A stretch of DNA of 64,000 bases, taken from NCBI RefSeq assembly GCF_019635935.1, contig NZ_JAHBYN010000001.1:372001-436000 (forward strand), written 5' to 3'. Both the position numbers and the translations under genes were made by a program. The notes under the pieces are model-generated. The model made no database searches, was not told where the DNA came from, and worked only from the letters and a program-made list of their open reading frames with translations. Within the stretch, counting starts at the first letter, position 1, and the number at the start of each line of letters is the position of its first letter. Shown here in pieces: positions 37,219 to 47,308 of this stretch. This DNA comes from Parvibaculum sp. Lineage in GTDB: Bacteria; Pseudomonadota; Alphaproteobacteria; Parvibaculales; Parvibaculaceae.

Positions 37219-38418
37219 ATGGGAGACAGCGAGCAAGCCATCATCCGCGTCGTCGAAGGCCTTGCCGGCGTCGATGCCGTTGCATGGGACGCCTGCGCCA
37301 ACCCGCCGGGCGAACCGGCCAATCCGTTCGTGTCGCACGCCTTCCTGTCGGCGCTCGAGGAAAGCGGATCGGCGACACGCCGCACGGGCTGGCTGCCCCA
37401 ACACCTGTTGCTGGAAGACGATCGAGGCCGGCTGGCCGGCGCCATGCCGCTCTATCTGAAAAGCCACAGCCGCGGCGAATATGTCTTCGATCACGGTTGG
37501 GCCAATGCGCTTGAAAACGCCGGCGGCCGTTACTACCCCAAGCTGCAAGCCTCGGTTCCCTTCACACCCGCAACGGGTCCGCGCTTGCTGGTTCCGACAG
37601 GGCCCGGCCGCGAGGCAGTCGAAGACGCACTCGCGACCGGCGCAGTCGAACTTGCAACACGTCTCGGCGTCTCGTCGCTCCACATTACCTTTCTCGCACA
37701 GCGGCAATGGGAGCGGCTCGGCCGGCTCGGCTTTCTGCAGCGCACCGATCAGCAATTCCACTGGCGCAATCGCGGCTATGGTTCGTTCGATGACTTCCTG
37801 GCCGACCTCTCGTCGCGCAAGCGCAAGATGGTCCGCAGGGAGCGCGAGCGAGCGAAGGAAAACGGCATCACCGTCGAATGGGTCACCGGTGCCGACCTCA
37901 CCGAGGATCACTGGGATGCATTTTTTGCGTTCTACATGGACACCGGCTCGCGCAAATGGGGGTCGCCCTATCTCAGCCGCGAATTTTTCAGCCTGATCGG
38001 CGAGCGCATGGCACAGGAAACACTTCTGGTGATGGCCCGCCGCGACGGACGCCTCATTGCCGGCGCGCTGAACTTCATCGGCGGCGACGCGCTCTACGGC
38101 CGCAACTGGGGCGCCCTCGAACATCACCCGTTCCTGCACTTCGAGTGCTGCTACTACCAGGCAATCGAATTCGCCATTTCACGGGGCCTGGCGCGGGTCG
38201 AGGCCGGCGCACAGGGTGAGCACAAGCTGGCCCGTGGCTACCTGCCGGCCCGAACCCATTCCGCCCATTGGATTGCCAACCCGTCGTTCCGAGAAGCCGT
38301 GGCCGAATATCTGAGCCGGGAACGCGAATATGTCGATCGGGACATCGCTGCACTTGGCGAATTCGCGCCCTTCCGGCACGATGACGGAAATAACGAACAC
38401 CGAGAGGATGAATTCTGA
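37219..38418 (+). CDS. FemAB-like GNAT-fold acyltransferase (peptidogalycan biosynthesis/recognition type)
   Basis: 399 residues of the FemAB_like (DUF482, PF04339) family. Two GNAT-like lobes are visible: N-terminal NPFVSHAFLSALEESGS through PLYLKSHSRGEYVFD, and C-terminal KMVRRERERA, FYMDTGSRKWGSPYLSREFF, RDGRLIAGALNFIGGDALYGRNWG and GLARVEAGAQGEHKLARGY. The family is predicted to transfer aminoacyl or acyl groups; its substrate is unknown. The start ATG has no clear Shine-Dalgarno. It ends two bases before the HIT gene. Confidence 0.85.
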   Translation: MGDSEQAIIRVVEGLAGVDAVAWDACANPPGEPANPFVSHAFLSALEESGSATRRTGWLPQHLLLEDDRGRLAGAMPLYLKSHSRGEYVFDHGWANALENAGGRYYPKLQASVPFTPATGPRLLVPTGPGREAVEDALATGAVELATRLGVSSLHITFLAQRQWERLGRLGFLQRTDQQFHWRNRGYGSFDDFLADLSSRKRKMVRRERERAKENGITVEWVTGADLTEDHWDAFFAFYMDTGSRKWGSPYLSREFFSLIGERMAQETLLVMARRDGRLIAGALNFIGGDALYGRNWGALEHHPFLHFECCYYQAIEFAISRGLARVEAGAQGEHKLARGYLPARTHSAHWIANPSFREAVAEYLSREREYVDRDIAALGEFAPFRHDDGNNEHREDEF

Positions 38419-38420
38419 CC

Positions 38421-38840
38421 GTGGCTTACGATCCGAACAACATTTTCGCCAAAATTCTCCGGGGCGAGGCCCCCTGCTTCCAGGTCTACGAAGACGAGAT
38501 GACCTTCGCCTTCATGGATGTGATGCCGCAGGCCGAAGGACACACGCTGGTGATCCCGAAATACCCGGCGGAGGATTTGCTCGACCTCGATCCGGAATAT
38601 GCGGCCGCCATGGCCAAAACAGTCAAGAAGATCGCCGCAGCGGTGAAGAAAGCCTTCGACGCGCCGGGCATCCTGGTTGCGCAGCTCAACGGCGCGCCGG
38701 CCGGCCAGACCGTCTTTCATATCCACACCCACATCATCCCGCGTTCACAGGGCATCGACCTCAAGCTGCACGCGCGTCAGATGGCCGACTTTGACGAGCT
38801 GAAGAAACACGCCGAGCGCATAAAGGCGGCAATGAACTGA
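38421..38840 (+). CDS. HIT family nucleotide-binding protein
   Basis: 139-residue histidine-triad protein of the Hint/HinT group, expected to hydrolyse nucleoside phosphoramidates or aminoacyl-AMP. The triad is HIHTHII (about residues 95-101), preceded by LVAQLNGAPAGQTVF. The N-terminus NIFAKILRGEAPCFQVYED is typical. GTG start, two bases after the upstream stop, so probably translationally coupled. Confidence 0.92.
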   Translation: MAYDPNNIFAKILRGEAPCFQVYEDEMTFAFMDVMPQAEGHTLVIPKYPAEDLLDLDPEYAAAMAKTVKKIAAAVKKAFDAPGILVAQLNGAPAGQTVFHIHTHIIPRSQGIDLKLHARQMADFDELKKHAERIKAAMN

Positions 38841-38882
38841 ACGCAAGGCACGCCGGGCGCCAATGGGAGGGGGGAATATCCA

Positions 38883-40493
38883 ATGAAGATCGTTCGCACG
38901 GCGGCGGCACTCGCCGTCGCATTTTCATTCGCGGCAGCTTGCTCTGAAAGCGAGAGCTACACGCAAGAGACCGTCGTCGCACCTTCGCCGTTCCACGGTA
39001 TCCATGGGCTGACGATTACCGCCGATGGACGATTGCTCGCCGGCAGCGTCGTCGGGCGGGCACTCTATGAGGTGAATCGCGACACAGGCGAGACGAGCAT
39101 CGTCGAAGGCCCCCCTGAAGGCATGGCCGACGACGTCGAACAGGGTCCGGACGGCACCATCGCCTGGACGGCCTTCCTCGACGGCAAGGTCTTCGCGCGC
39201 AAACTCGACGGTCGTCTGCTGACGCTGGCCGAAGGCTTGCCCGGCATGAATTCGCTGGCATGGACCGACGACGGTCGCCTCTTTGCGACACAGGTATTTC
39301 TGGGCGACGCGCTTTACGAACTCGATCCCTCCGGCACCAACCCGCCACGCAAGATCATGGAAGGCATGGGCGGCCTCAACGGCTTCGACTTCGGACAGGA
39401 TGGCAAACTCTACGGCCCCCTCTGGTTCAAGAAGCAGGTCGTCCGCGTCGATGTCGAGGCGGCGACGATCGAAGTCGTAGCCACCGGATTTGAGGTGCCC
39501 GCGGCCGTGAACTTCGATTCAAAAGGCAATCTCTATGCGGTCGATACGGCGGCCGGCCACGTCTACCGCATCGACGTGGCAAGCGGCGAGAAGACATTGA
39601 TCTCCGAGGTCGCACCGGCAATCGACAATCTGGCGCTCGACGCCGACGACAATCTCTACATCACCAATATGGCCGACAACGCCGTCATCGCCATCGACAC
39701 GGAAACCGGCGAGGCGCGCACGATTGTTTCCGGCGCATTAGCTGTCGCCGGCGATATCGAGATGTCGGACACCGGCGCCCTCTATGTCGCCGATCTATTT
39801 GCCGCGCGCATGGCCGACCCGGCCACGGGCGATGTGACGGAGCTTGGCCGCGTCTTCGCCTCCGACATCGACTATCCGCTAAGCGTTTCGGTTGCCAATG
39901 GACGTATCGCCTTTGCCGCACTGACGGCGGGCGCCGTCCACCTGTTCGACGAAGAATCGGGCGTTTCGCTCGGCATCCACCACGGCTTTACGACACCGGC
40001 GGAGGCGCTGGCAATGTCCGACGGCAGCGTTCTGGTCACGGAATATACGCGCGGCGCGATTGTTCGCGTCGACGGCGACGACTGGTCCAACCGCACCGAC
40101 ATCGCCACGGGCCTCTCCGGCCCGGCCATGATGAAGCTCGGGCTCGATGGCTCGCTTTATGTCGGCGAGAGAACAGGCGGTCGCATTTCGCGTTTGAACC
40201 CGGAAAGCGGCGAACTCACGGTGATCGCCCAAGGCCTCGCCGAACCGGAAGGTTTCGACATCGCCCCCGACGGTCGGATCATCGTTGCCGAGGTCGGTGC
40301 AAAGCGCATATCCGCAATCGACATGGCGGACGGCAAGACGAAGGTCCTGAAATCCGGTCTTCCGATCGGCTTCGAGGCGCCCGACGGCGCACCCGACCTC
40401 TACATTCCGACCGGCGTCGCCGTCGCTGCCAATGGCGACATCTACTACTCGTCCGATATCGACGTCGCCATCTACCGGCTGAAGAAAAACTGA
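38883..40493 (+). CDS. Exported NHL/SMP-30-like beta-propeller protein, possible lipoprotein
   Basis: 536 residues. The N-terminal signal ends in AFSFAAACSES; the Cys could be lipidated although the box is not ideal. The rest is made of about ten similar blades with GNLYAVDTAAGHVYRIDV-type repeats (GDIYYSSDIDVAIYRL at the end), as in NHL, gluconolactonase and Vgb-lyase-like propellers. Catalytic residues cannot be assigned, so it may be a binding protein or a lactonase-like enzyme. Confidence 0.72.
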   Translation: MKIVRTAAALAVAFSFAAACSESESYTQETVVAPSPFHGIHGLTITADGRLLAGSVVGRALYEVNRDTGETSIVEGPPEGMADDVEQGPDGTIAWTAFLDGKVFARKLDGRLLTLAEGLPGMNSLAWTDDGRLFATQVFLGDALYELDPSGTNPPRKIMEGMGGLNGFDFGQDGKLYGPLWFKKQVVRVDVEAATIEVVATGFEVPAAVNFDSKGNLYAVDTAAGHVYRIDVASGEKTLISEVAPAIDNLALDADDNLYITNMADNAVIAIDTETGEARTIVSGALAVAGDIEMSDTGALYVADLFAARMADPATGDVTELGRVFASDIDYPLSVSVANGRIAFAALTAGAVHLFDEESGVSLGIHHGFTTPAEALAMSDGSVLVTEYTRGAIVRVDGDDWSNRTDIATGLSGPAMMKLGLDGSLYVGERTGGRISRLNPESGELTVIAQGLAEPEGFDIAPDGRIIVAEVGAKRISAIDMADGKTKVLKSGLPIGFEAPDGAPDLYIPTGVAVAANGDIYYSSDIDVAIYRLKKN

Positions 40494-40502
40494 TCGCAGG
40501 AA

Positions 40503-40537
40503 AAGAAAAAAGGCCGCCGTGCGCGCACGGCGGCCTT
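40503..40537. terminator. Bidirectional hairpin between the beta-propeller and VOC genes
   Basis: A perfect 28-bp palindrome (40510-40537) with arms AAGGCCGCCGTGCG and its complement. On the minus strand it is followed by TTTTTTCTTTTC, a strong U-tract, so it terminates the VOC gene. It may also slow plus-strand transcripts from the propeller gene. Confidence 0.85.
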
Positions 40538-40556
40538 CGTGTCGAATAGCTGTTTC

Positions 40557-40925
40557 TTATTCGCCCATGTGGAAGGCGACAAACTTGTTGCCGTCCAGAT
40601 CCCGGAAATAGCCGCCGTAGAAATTGCCGCCGCGCAGACCCGGCGCACCTTCATCCTTGCCGCCAAGGCTCATCGCCTTCGCGTGAACCTTGTCGACATT
40701 GGCGCGCGACCCAACGGCCAGTGCGATCATCGTGCCATTGCCAAAAGTGGCTTTGCCGCCATCGTGAGGCTTCGTCACGGCGAGCATCGGGCCGCCATTG
40801 CTGTAGCCCTGGAAGCGGCCGGGATCGGCCATCGCGCGCTTTGCGCCGATTTCGCCGAGAAGTTCATCGTAGAATTTCACCGCACGGTCGAGATCATTGG
40901 TTCCGACCATCACATAACCGATCAT
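40557..40925 (-). CDS. VOC (glyoxalase/dioxygenase superfamily) protein
   Basis: 122 residues with the two beta-alpha-beta-beta-beta modules of the VOC fold: YVMVGTNDLDRAVKFYDELL at the N-terminus and GGYFRDLDGNKFVAFHMG at the C-terminus. Similar proteins are annotated as glyoxalase-like or bleomycin-resistance-like; the substrate is unknown. A strong terminator lies just downstream. Confidence 0.88.
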   Translation of the reverse strand: MIGYVMVGTNDLDRAVKFYDELLGEIGAKRAMADPGRFQGYSNGGPMLAVTKPHDGGKATFGNGTMIALAVGSRANVDKVHAKAMSLGGKDEGAPGLRGGNFYGGYFRDLDGNKFVAFHMGE

Positions 40926-41044
40926 TCTTTCAGTCTCCCTGGGGTTGTTTTTGTCTTCCGTATTCTCTCACCGAAAACGGCCACGAAGCATACCGCTCCA
41001 TGGCCGCCTTCAATCTGCACGCGCCGGCCGCATGCCGGTCGCAT

Positions 41045-43438
41045 TTATTCCACGAGCAGGGGCACCTTGGGCACACTGCCGCCCGAACCGTCGCCCGGCC
41101 GATCCTTCGGCTTGCGAACCCTCGGCTTCTTTGGCCCCTCCTCGCCGGAGGAACCTGCACTGCGCGGCGTTGCCGCCTCGATGTCGAAATCGAGCACATC
41201 GTCCTTCACCGCGACGCGAACATGGCCGCCCTTCACCAGCCGCCCAAACAGCACTTCATCAGCCAGAGGCTTCTTGATGTGCTCCTGGATCACGCGAGCA
41301 AGCGGCCGCGCACCCATCTGTTCGTCATAGCCCCGCGTCGCCAGCCATTTGTTGGCTTCGGGCGTCAGCTCGATGGTTACATTGCGATCCGCCAGCTGTG
41401 CCTCGAGTTGCAGTACGAATTTCTCGACGACTTGCGCAATCACCTCTTCGGGCAGATGACCGAAAGGTATCGTCGCATCGAGACGATTGCGGAACTCGGG
41501 CGTGAAGAGCCGCTTGATGGCGTCTTCGTCGTCGCCCGTGCGCTTGGTGCGCGCAAAGCCGATCGGTGTCTTGGCCATGTCCGCAGCGCCCGCATTCGTC
41601 GTCATGATGAGAACGACATTCCGGAAATCGATCTTCTTGCCATTGTGATCGGTCAGCTTGCCGTGATCCATTACCTGCAAGAGAATATTGAACAGGTCCG
41701 GATGCGCCTTCTCGATTTCGTCGAGCAGCAATACGCAATGCGGATGCTGGTCGACACCATCGGTCAGCAGCCCGCCCTGATCGAAGCCGACATATCCGGG
41801 TGGAGCACCGATCAGGCGCGACACCGTATGCCGCTCCATATATTCCGACATATCGAACCGCAGCATTTCAACGCCAAGGACGGAAGCGAGCTGCCGCGCC
41901 ACTTCCGTCTTGCCGACTCCCGTCGGTCCGGAAAACAGGTAGCAGCCGATGGGCTTTTCCGCTTCACGCAACCCGGCGCGAGCCAGTTTGATCGACGCAG
42001 CCAGGGCCTCGATCGCCGTATCCTGACCGAACACCACCCGCTTCAGTTCCGTGTCGAGGTCTTTCAGCTTCTCGGTATCGCTCTTCGACACAGACTTCGG
42101 CGGAATCCGCGCCATCGTCGCCACCACGGCCTCAATCTCGCCGACCCCGATCGTCTTCTTGCGCCGCGACTCCGGCAGCAACATCTGCGATGCGCCCGCT
42201 TCGTCGATCACGTCGATCGCCTTGTCCGGCAATTTCCGGTCATGCATGTATTTTGCCGAGAGGTCCACCGCCGCCTTCACCGCATCGTTGGTGTAGCGTA
42301 CCTTGTGGAAGTCTTCGAAATAAGGCTTTAGCCCCTTCAGAATCTTGATCGTGTCGGGCACCGAAGGCTCCGCGACGTCGATCTTCTGGAACCGGCGCAC
42401 CAGCGCCCGGTCCTTCTCGAAGTGCTGCCGGTATTCCTTGTAGGTCGTCGACCCGATGCAACGCACATTGCCGCTGGCCAGCGCCGGCTTCAACAGGTTG
42501 GACGCATCCATCGCCCCGCCGCTCGTCGCGCCGGCGCCGATCACCGTATGGATTTCGTCGATGAACATGATTGCGCCGGGATAGGCCTCGATCTCCTTGA
42601 TGACCGCCTTGATGCGCTCCTCGAAATCGCCGCGATAGCGTGTGCCCGCCAGCAGCGTCCCCATGTCGAGCGAAAAGATGGTCGCATTCCGCAACACGTC
42701 TGGCACCTCGCCCTTGACGATGCGCCGTGCGAGCCCCTCGGCGATTGCCGTCTTGCCGACACCCGGATCGCCGACGAAAAGCGGATTGTTCTTCGAGCGG
42801 CGGCACAGAATCTGGATCGTCCGCTCGACCTCGCGCTCACGCCCGATCAGCGGATCGATCTTCCCCTGCCGGGCCTTCTCGTTGAGATTGACGCAGTAAT
42901 TGTCGAGCGCTTCCGTCGCGCGCTCCTTGCGATTGCCGCGTTCGCCGGCTTCCGGTTCTTCCTGCGCGCCGCGCACCGGACGGGTCTCGGTCATGTCGGC
43001 CCGTTTGGCGATGCCATGGCTGATGTAGTTGACCGCGTCGTAACGCGTCATGTCCTGTTCTTGCAGGAAATAGGCGGCGTGGCTCTCACGCTCGGCAAAC
43101 ATCGCGACAAGCACATTCGCGCCCGTCACTTCCTCGCGCCCGGACGACTGAACGTGAATGACGGCGCGCTGGATTACGCGCTGGAAACCGGCCGTCGGCT
43201 TCGATTCCTGTCCATCGTCGATGACGAGGCTCGAAAGCTCATTGTCGACATAATTGGTCAATTGCTGACGAAGCAGGTCCATGTCGACATTGCAGGCCCG
43301 CATCACGGCCGCCGCATCCTGATCGTCGACCAGCGACAGCAGGAGGTGTTCGAGCGTCGCATATTCGTGATTGCGTTCATTGGCGAGCGCCAGCGCGCGG
43401 TGAAGTCCCTCCTCGAGACTGCGTGAAAACGTCGGCAC
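41045..43438 (-). CDS. clpA: ATP-dependent Clp protease ATP-binding subunit ClpA
   Basis: Hsp100 unfoldase that feeds ClpP; 797 residues. N-domain ([20 protein letters not shown]), first AAA+ module with Walker A GDPGVGKT and Walker B IMFIDEIH, second with Walker [10 protein letters not shown] and [14 protein letters not shown] Pro/Lys/Ser-rich tail ([19 protein letters not shown]) ends the protein, longer than in E. coli. GTG start ([10 protein letters not shown]), conserved in the family. The gene follows clpS by 37 bases, its adaptor for N-degron substrates. Confidence 0.97.
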   Translation of the reverse strand: MPTFSRSLEEGLHRALALANERNHEYATLEHLLLSLVDDQDAAAVMRACNVDMDLLRQQLTNYVDNELSSLVIDDGQESKPTAGFQRVIQRAVIHVQSSGREEVTGANVLVAMFAERESHAAYFLQEQDMTRYDAVNYISHGIAKRADMTETRPVRGAQEEPEAGERGNRKERATEALDNYCVNLNEKARQGKIDPLIGREREVERTIQILCRRSKNNPLFVGDPGVGKTAIAEGLARRIVKGEVPDVLRNATIFSLDMGTLLAGTRYRGDFEERIKAVIKEIEAYPGAIMFIDEIHTVIGAGATSGGAMDASNLLKPALASGNVRCIGSTTYKEYRQHFEKDRALVRRFQKIDVAEPSVPDTIKILKGLKPYFEDFHKVRYTNDAVKAAVDLSAKYMHDRKLPDKAIDVIDEAGASQMLLPESRRKKTIGVGEIEAVVATMARIPPKSVSKSDTEKLKDLDTELKRVVFGQDTAIEALAASIKLARAGLREAEKPIGCYLFSGPTGVGKTEVARQLASVLGVEMLRFDMSEYMERHTVSRLIGAPPGYVGFDQGGLLTDGVDQHPHCVLLLDEIEKAHPDLFNILLQVMDHGKLTDHNGKKIDFRNVVLIMTTNAGAADMAKTPIGFARTKRTGDDEDAIKRLFTPEFRNRLDATIPFGHLPEEVIAQVVEKFVLQLEAQLADRNVTIELTPEANKWLATRGYDEQMGARPLARVIQEHIKKPLADEVLFGRLVKGGHVRVAVKDDVLDFDIEAATPRSAGSSGEEGPKKPRVRKPKDRPGDGSGGSVPKVPLLVE

Positions 43439-43475
43439 TCCGAACCTTCCCTTCTGCTGGGCTACAGCCTGAACG

Positions 43476-43808
43476 CTACTCTCGCTCCATCGTGCACTGC
43501 AACGGATGTTGATGCTGCTGTGCGAAATCCATCACCTGCGTCACCTTGGTTTCCGCCACCTCGTAGGTATAGAGGCCGCAAATGCCTACCCCATGTTGAT
43601 GCACATGAAGCATGATGACAGTCGCTTCGTCCCTCCCCTTGTTGAAAAACCGCTCCAGAACGTGAACGACGAACTCCATCGGTGTGTAGTCGTCGTTGAG
43701 CAGCAGAACCTTGTAGAGCGAGGGCTTCTTTGTCTTCGGCTTCGTCTGGGTGATGACCCCGGCGCCTGTACCACCGTCTTCATCGCCGCGCCGCCTGTCG
43801 TCCGACAT
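43476..43808 (-). CDS. clpS: ClpA adaptor protein ClpS
   Basis: 110-residue N-recognin that delivers N-degron substrates to ClpAP. Landmarks: [20 protein letters not shown] (Asn-Asp pocket residues), [19 protein letters not shown] with the conserved His, and a disordered acidic N-terminus that enters ClpA. I chose ATG 43808 with GGAACGGGGA upstream; the open frame extends further but is not family-like. Encoded directly before clpA. Confidence 0.96.
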   Translation of the reverse strand: MSDDRRRGDEDGGTGAGVITQTKPKTKKPSLYKVLLLNDDYTPMEFVVHVLERFFNKGRDEATVIMLHVHQHGVGICGLYTYEVAETKVTQVMDFAQQHQHPLQCTMERE

Positions 43809-43949
43809 TCCCCGTTCCTGCCAAATCGTCGTGTCGATCCCGTATCCACCTGTGCCGGGACACGTTGCTGCCGGACAATCGGCATCCCGGTCAGCATCAA
43901 CGTTCACTATTACATAGTCGACCATAGCGAATTTCAAAGCCTAACCCAA

Positions 43950-44342
43950 TCAAACCGGGCATTTTGAGGCCAGATCGCGCAGCCAGGCATCGATACGCGC
44001 CTTGTTGACACCCAGATCCGAATAGCCGTAGCGCGAGCGGCTATAGATCGCGAGGCTCGACCGGCCGCTGCCCGCAGCGAGAAACCGGACCGTGATGGTG
44101 TCCGGAAAACCAAGAAACGCGCTGCGCTGCACATAGGTATCCGTAAGGGTCGCATCGTCGGCGCCGGTCTGAACGACACGCGGCTGCGCCAGCGCCACGT
44201 CGCGGAATATCGCCCTGAGCGCGGCGGGCGCGATGGCGAATTCGGGTGCAGCAAGATGGGGCTTCGCCTGCGCGCAGAGGCCCGCGGGGGCCACAAGATA
44301 TTGGTTAGGCTTCGCTGTGAGCCTCAAAGTCTGGAAATCCAT
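43950..44342 (-). CDS. DUF1499 family protein
   Basis: 130 residues. DUF1499 features: DFQTLRLTAKPNQYLVAP at the start, then YVQRSAFLGFPDTITVRFL and a C-terminal SLAIYSRSRYGYSDLGVNKA. Function unknown. I chose ATG 44342, with GAGG four bases upstream, which gives the family N-terminus; earlier in-frame ATGs exist to 44432. A perfect CtrA-type box lies 63 bases upstream. Confidence 0.8.
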   Translation of the reverse strand: MDFQTLRLTAKPNQYLVAPAGLCAQAKPHLAAPEFAIAPAALRAIFRDVALAQPRVVQTGADDATLTDTYVQRSAFLGFPDTITVRFLAAGSGRSSLAIYSRSRYGYSDLGVNKARIDAWLRDLASKCPV

Positions 44343-44404
44343 CGCACCTCGCACAACTCCCCGGATAGTGGGATACGTCGATTCTGGCACCCTCATCCAT
44401 CTCG

Positions 44405-44420
44405 TTAACGAATCCTTAAC
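44405..44420. promoter_or_regulatory. CtrA box (TTAA-N7-TTAAC) with embedded GANTC site
   Basis: TTAACGAATCCTTAAC is an exact TTAA-N7-TTAAC on the plus strand and is also a TTAA-N7-TTAAC match on the minus strand. Its spacer contains GAATC, a CcrM methylation site. It lies 63 bases upstream of the DUF1499 start and about 200 bases upstream of the D,D-carboxypeptidase. DivK, PleD and MipZ in this window show the organism has the matching cell-cycle circuit. Confidence 0.6.
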
Positions 44421-44620
44421 GCTATTAATCAAATGGTAACACTTAGGGTCTATCTTGGGTCAATCAGCGCAAGCGTCGGGAAAATATAAGATTTTTTGCG
44501 GTTTTCGAACCGAAGCCTCTTCGCAAACTGTGGTCCCGGCGCTACAGTTTCGTGGGGTTGATGTCGGAATGGTACGTTCGGGTTAACCCGAATTTGCCGG
44601 CAAGAGGGGTTTTCGGGACG

Positions 44621-46252
44621 ATGTCGGGGTCTGCGCTTGCGAGTATCGTGCGCGTCTCTCATGGATTGAGGAGCGGCGCCTTCATTATGGCGGCAGTCCT
44701 GCTCGCGGTCCTGACCGCTGTCCCGGCCCATGCCGCAAAGCCCAAAACCGCCGCTCTCGTGATGGATGCCCATACGGGCAAGATTCTCTATTCGCGCAGC
44801 GCCGACGAACTTCGTTATCCGGCTTCCCTCACCAAGGTGATGACGCTCTATCTCCTTTTCGAGAAACTCGAGAAGCGCGAAGCGACACTCAAATCCCGGA
44901 TCACCATGACACAGCGCGGCGCCAACCAGCCGCCGTCGAAGCTTGGCCTGCGTCCGGGGCAGACGATCAGCGTCGAGGATGCGATCCTCTCCCTCGTCAC
45001 CCGCTCCGCCAACGACGTCGCTTCGGCGACAGGTGCCTTCATCGCCGGCACCGAGGCCAACTTCGCCGATCTGATGACAAAAAAGGCGCGCGAACTGGGG
45101 ATGACGCGCACGACCTACAAAAATGCTTCGGGTCTGCCCAACAGTGCGCAGATGACGACCGCCCGGGATCAGGCAACGCTGGCGCTGCGGATGTATCAGG
45201 ACTTTCCGCAGTACTATCACTATTTCGGTACCGAGCAGTTCACCTGGGGCCGGTCTCATATCCGCAATCACAACCGCCTTCTGAGCGAGTACCGGGGCAC
45301 GACCGGTCTCAAGACCGGCTACACCAATGCGTCGGGCTTCAACCTGACGGCCATCGTCGAACGCGATGACAAGTTTTTGATCGGCGTCGTCATCGGCGGT
45401 GAAAAAGCCAAGTCGCGCGACCAGCATATGGTCGAGATTCTCGATCGCGCCTTCCCGCAGGCGGTCGCAATGAAGACCGGGCGGACTCAAATCGCTGCAG
45501 CCCCGCCGCCCGTTCCCGTCGTAAGACCCGATGCACCCGCCAGCCTCATTCCCGCGGAAGACCGTGCGGCGCTGCTCCAGCTTGCTGCGGCCGTTGACGA
45601 AAGCGCCGACACCGGCGATGGGATCATCGCCGAAGGCGACGCCAGCGCCGCGACGCCTCTTCCGTCACCTGCGCCCGTCATGACGGCAGCCCTCACCGAA
45701 ACGGCGCCGGCCGCCGCAAAGCCCGCGGCGCCTGTCGACAATGTCACCGCCTACGCGGTGGCGGCACTTCGCACCGCCGAAGATGCAGGCCGCAATGCCG
45801 GCCGCGAGATTGGCAATTTCCTCGTCGCACCGGCAAACGCCAGTATCAGTCCTGACGCGCCCGCCAATCCGTTGATCCGCGAAGCGGCACTCGATCCTGC
45901 ACGCACAGCGCCGGCCGCCAAACAGTCCTGGCGCGAGGGCGACCCCCTTATTCCCGATGGCACATGGATCATCCAGATCGGCGCCTATGCCGATCAGGCC
46001 GACGCCGTCGGCAGCATCCGCAAGGCGCTTCGCGCCGCGCCGGGTGAACTTGGCACCGCCGTTCCGGTCACGATCCCGGTCAAGACCGCCGACAATCGCA
46101 CGCTCTATCGCTCGCGCTTCGGTGGCTTCGACAATGAAACGGCGGCAAAGACCGCTTGCGGGCGTCTCGCGCGTCAAAGCATCCCCTGCATCGCCATTCC
46201 GCCGGCAAACTGGGCCATGCCCCAGACCGCCAAAGCCGAAGGCCGCGGCTAG
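44621..46252 (+). CDS. D-alanyl-D-alanine carboxypeptidase (S11 PBP) with C-terminal SPOR domain
   Basis: Periplasmic penicillin-binding protein of about 543 residues. After a signal peptide (AAVLLAVLTAVPAHA) comes the S11 domain with SLTK (active Ser), SAN and KTG motifs (SLTKVMTLYLLF; RSANDVASATGA; GLKTGYTNASG). A long Ala/Pro-rich linker leads to a SPOR domain (IIQIGAYADQADAVGSIRKAL ... FGGFDNETAAKTACGRL), which binds denuded septal glycan. So the enzyme probably trims pentapeptides at the division site. Its stop overlaps that of convergent mipZ by four bases. Confidence 0.92.
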   Translation: MSGSALASIVRVSHGLRSGAFIMAAVLLAVLTAVPAHAAKPKTAALVMDAHTGKILYSRSADELRYPASLTKVMTLYLLFEKLEKREATLKSRITMTQRGANQPPSKLGLRPGQTISVEDAILSLVTRSANDVASATGAFIAGTEANFADLMTKKARELGMTRTTYKNASGLPNSAQMTTARDQATLALRMYQDFPQYYHYFGTEQFTWGRSHIRNHNRLLSEYRGTTGLKTGYTNASGFNLTAIVERDDKFLIGVVIGGEKAKSRDQHMVEILDRAFPQAVAMKTGRTQIAAAPPPVPVVRPDAPASLIPAEDRAALLQLAAAVDESADTGDGIIAEGDASAATPLPSPAPVMTAALTETAPAAAKPAAPVDNVTAYAVAALRTAEDAGRNAGREIGNFLVAPANASISPDAPANPLIREAALDPARTAPAAKQSWREGDPLIPDGTWIIQIGAYADQADAVGSIRKALRAAPGELGTAVPVTIPVKTADNRTLYRSRFGGFDNETAAKTACGRLARQSIPCIAIPPANWAMPQTAKAEGRG

Positions 46253-47094
46253 GCCGGCATTCGCCGTTCTTCGACAGGCAACGCCAAAGCGTCGATCAGC
46301 GCCCGCACTTCGGCGCGCGCCGCGACATGCGACATCGACATCGGCGCCTCGACCCCCTCTTCCCGCAAATCGAGCAGTGTCAGGCCTGATGGAAACATCT
46401 CGCGAAAGATGACGCGTTCGCCGAAACCCGGTCCGGTGCGAAAGCCGATCCGGTCCGCCAACGCATCAAGCACCGCCTCGACGCGGCGCTTGTTCTTGGC
46501 GTCGAGATGCGAAAGACGGTTGCGGATCACGATCCAGTCGATTTCGCCGCCGTCGCGCATCGCCCGCCGCTTGCGGCTCTCCCACACCATCTCGCTGTAA
46601 ACGCTGGGCCCCTTGATGCGATAGGTCTGCGGGTCGACACGTCCCAAGAGGTCGAAATCGACGAAACTGTCGTTCATCGGCGTAACGAGCGTGTCCGCTC
46701 GGGCATGGCCGAGCCGCGATAGATGGTTGTCGCTACCCGGACAATCGATGACGATGAAGTCGTTCGCCGCCGCAAGCCGCGCCATGACGGCGTCGAGCGC
46801 CGCCTCGTCCGCCGCATTGGCCTCGCTGACCGTTCCATGCGTCGAACGCGCGATCACCTCATGGTCGGGCATCACGAGCTTGACCCCCGCAGCCTCGGCC
46901 CAGGCCCGGCGGTTCTCGACGTAGCGCGTCAGCGAACGTTGCCGCCCGTCGAGGTCGATCGATCCGACGCGCAGCCCCTCATGCAACAGCAACGCAATCA
47001 CATGCATGGCGGTGGTCGTTTTGCCCGACCCGCCTTTTTCATTGCCCAGAACGATCACATGGGCAGGCCGGCGCCCGCCCCCGGATTCAGTCAT
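46249..47094 (-). CDS. mipZ: Division plane positioning ATPase MipZ
   Basis: 281-residue ParA/MinD-family ATPase that forms a bipolar gradient and keeps FtsZ at midcell in Alphaproteobacteria. The deviant Walker A is NEKGGSGKTTTAMHV (about 18-32); DLDGRQRSLTRYVENR and FIVIDCPGSDNHLSRL are MipZ-like. GGGGG lies five bases before the ATG. It faces the SPOR carboxypeptidase and is divergent from the GS-ALDH-ADH operon. Confidence 0.95.
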   Translation of the reverse strand: MTESGGGRRPAHVIVLGNEKGGSGKTTTAMHVIALLLHEGLRVGSIDLDGRQRSLTRYVENRRAWAEAAGVKLVMPDHEVIARSTHGTVSEANAADEAALDAVMARLAAANDFIVIDCPGSDNHLSRLGHARADTLVTPMNDSFVDFDLLGRVDPQTYRIKGPSVYSEMVWESRKRRAMRDGGEIDWIVIRNRLSHLDAKNKRRVEAVLDALADRIGFRTGPGFGERVIFREMFPSGLTLLDLREEGVEAPMSMSHVAARAEVRALIDALALPVEERRMPA

Positions 47095-47308
47095 ATGCCC
47101 CCACAAAACCAGCACTCGAATCGCGAGCGGAGTGTGGGTAGTACGGCCATGAGCGTCAACCGTTCCAGCCCCGAAACGCAGCAACGCGTCGCACTTGCGG
47201 TCCCCCCCGTCGGTCCGGCTACACTCGGCCTGCTCTGCCGGCGGAAACGCACTGAAACCGCATTTCCGCCCCACTCCCTGAAGCGGCAATCCCGAGGGGT
47301 CTTTTCGA

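Noticed and set aside
40721..42331. 536-codon plus-strand open frame opposite clpA
   Set aside because: Antisense of clpA; composition typical of a shadow frame.
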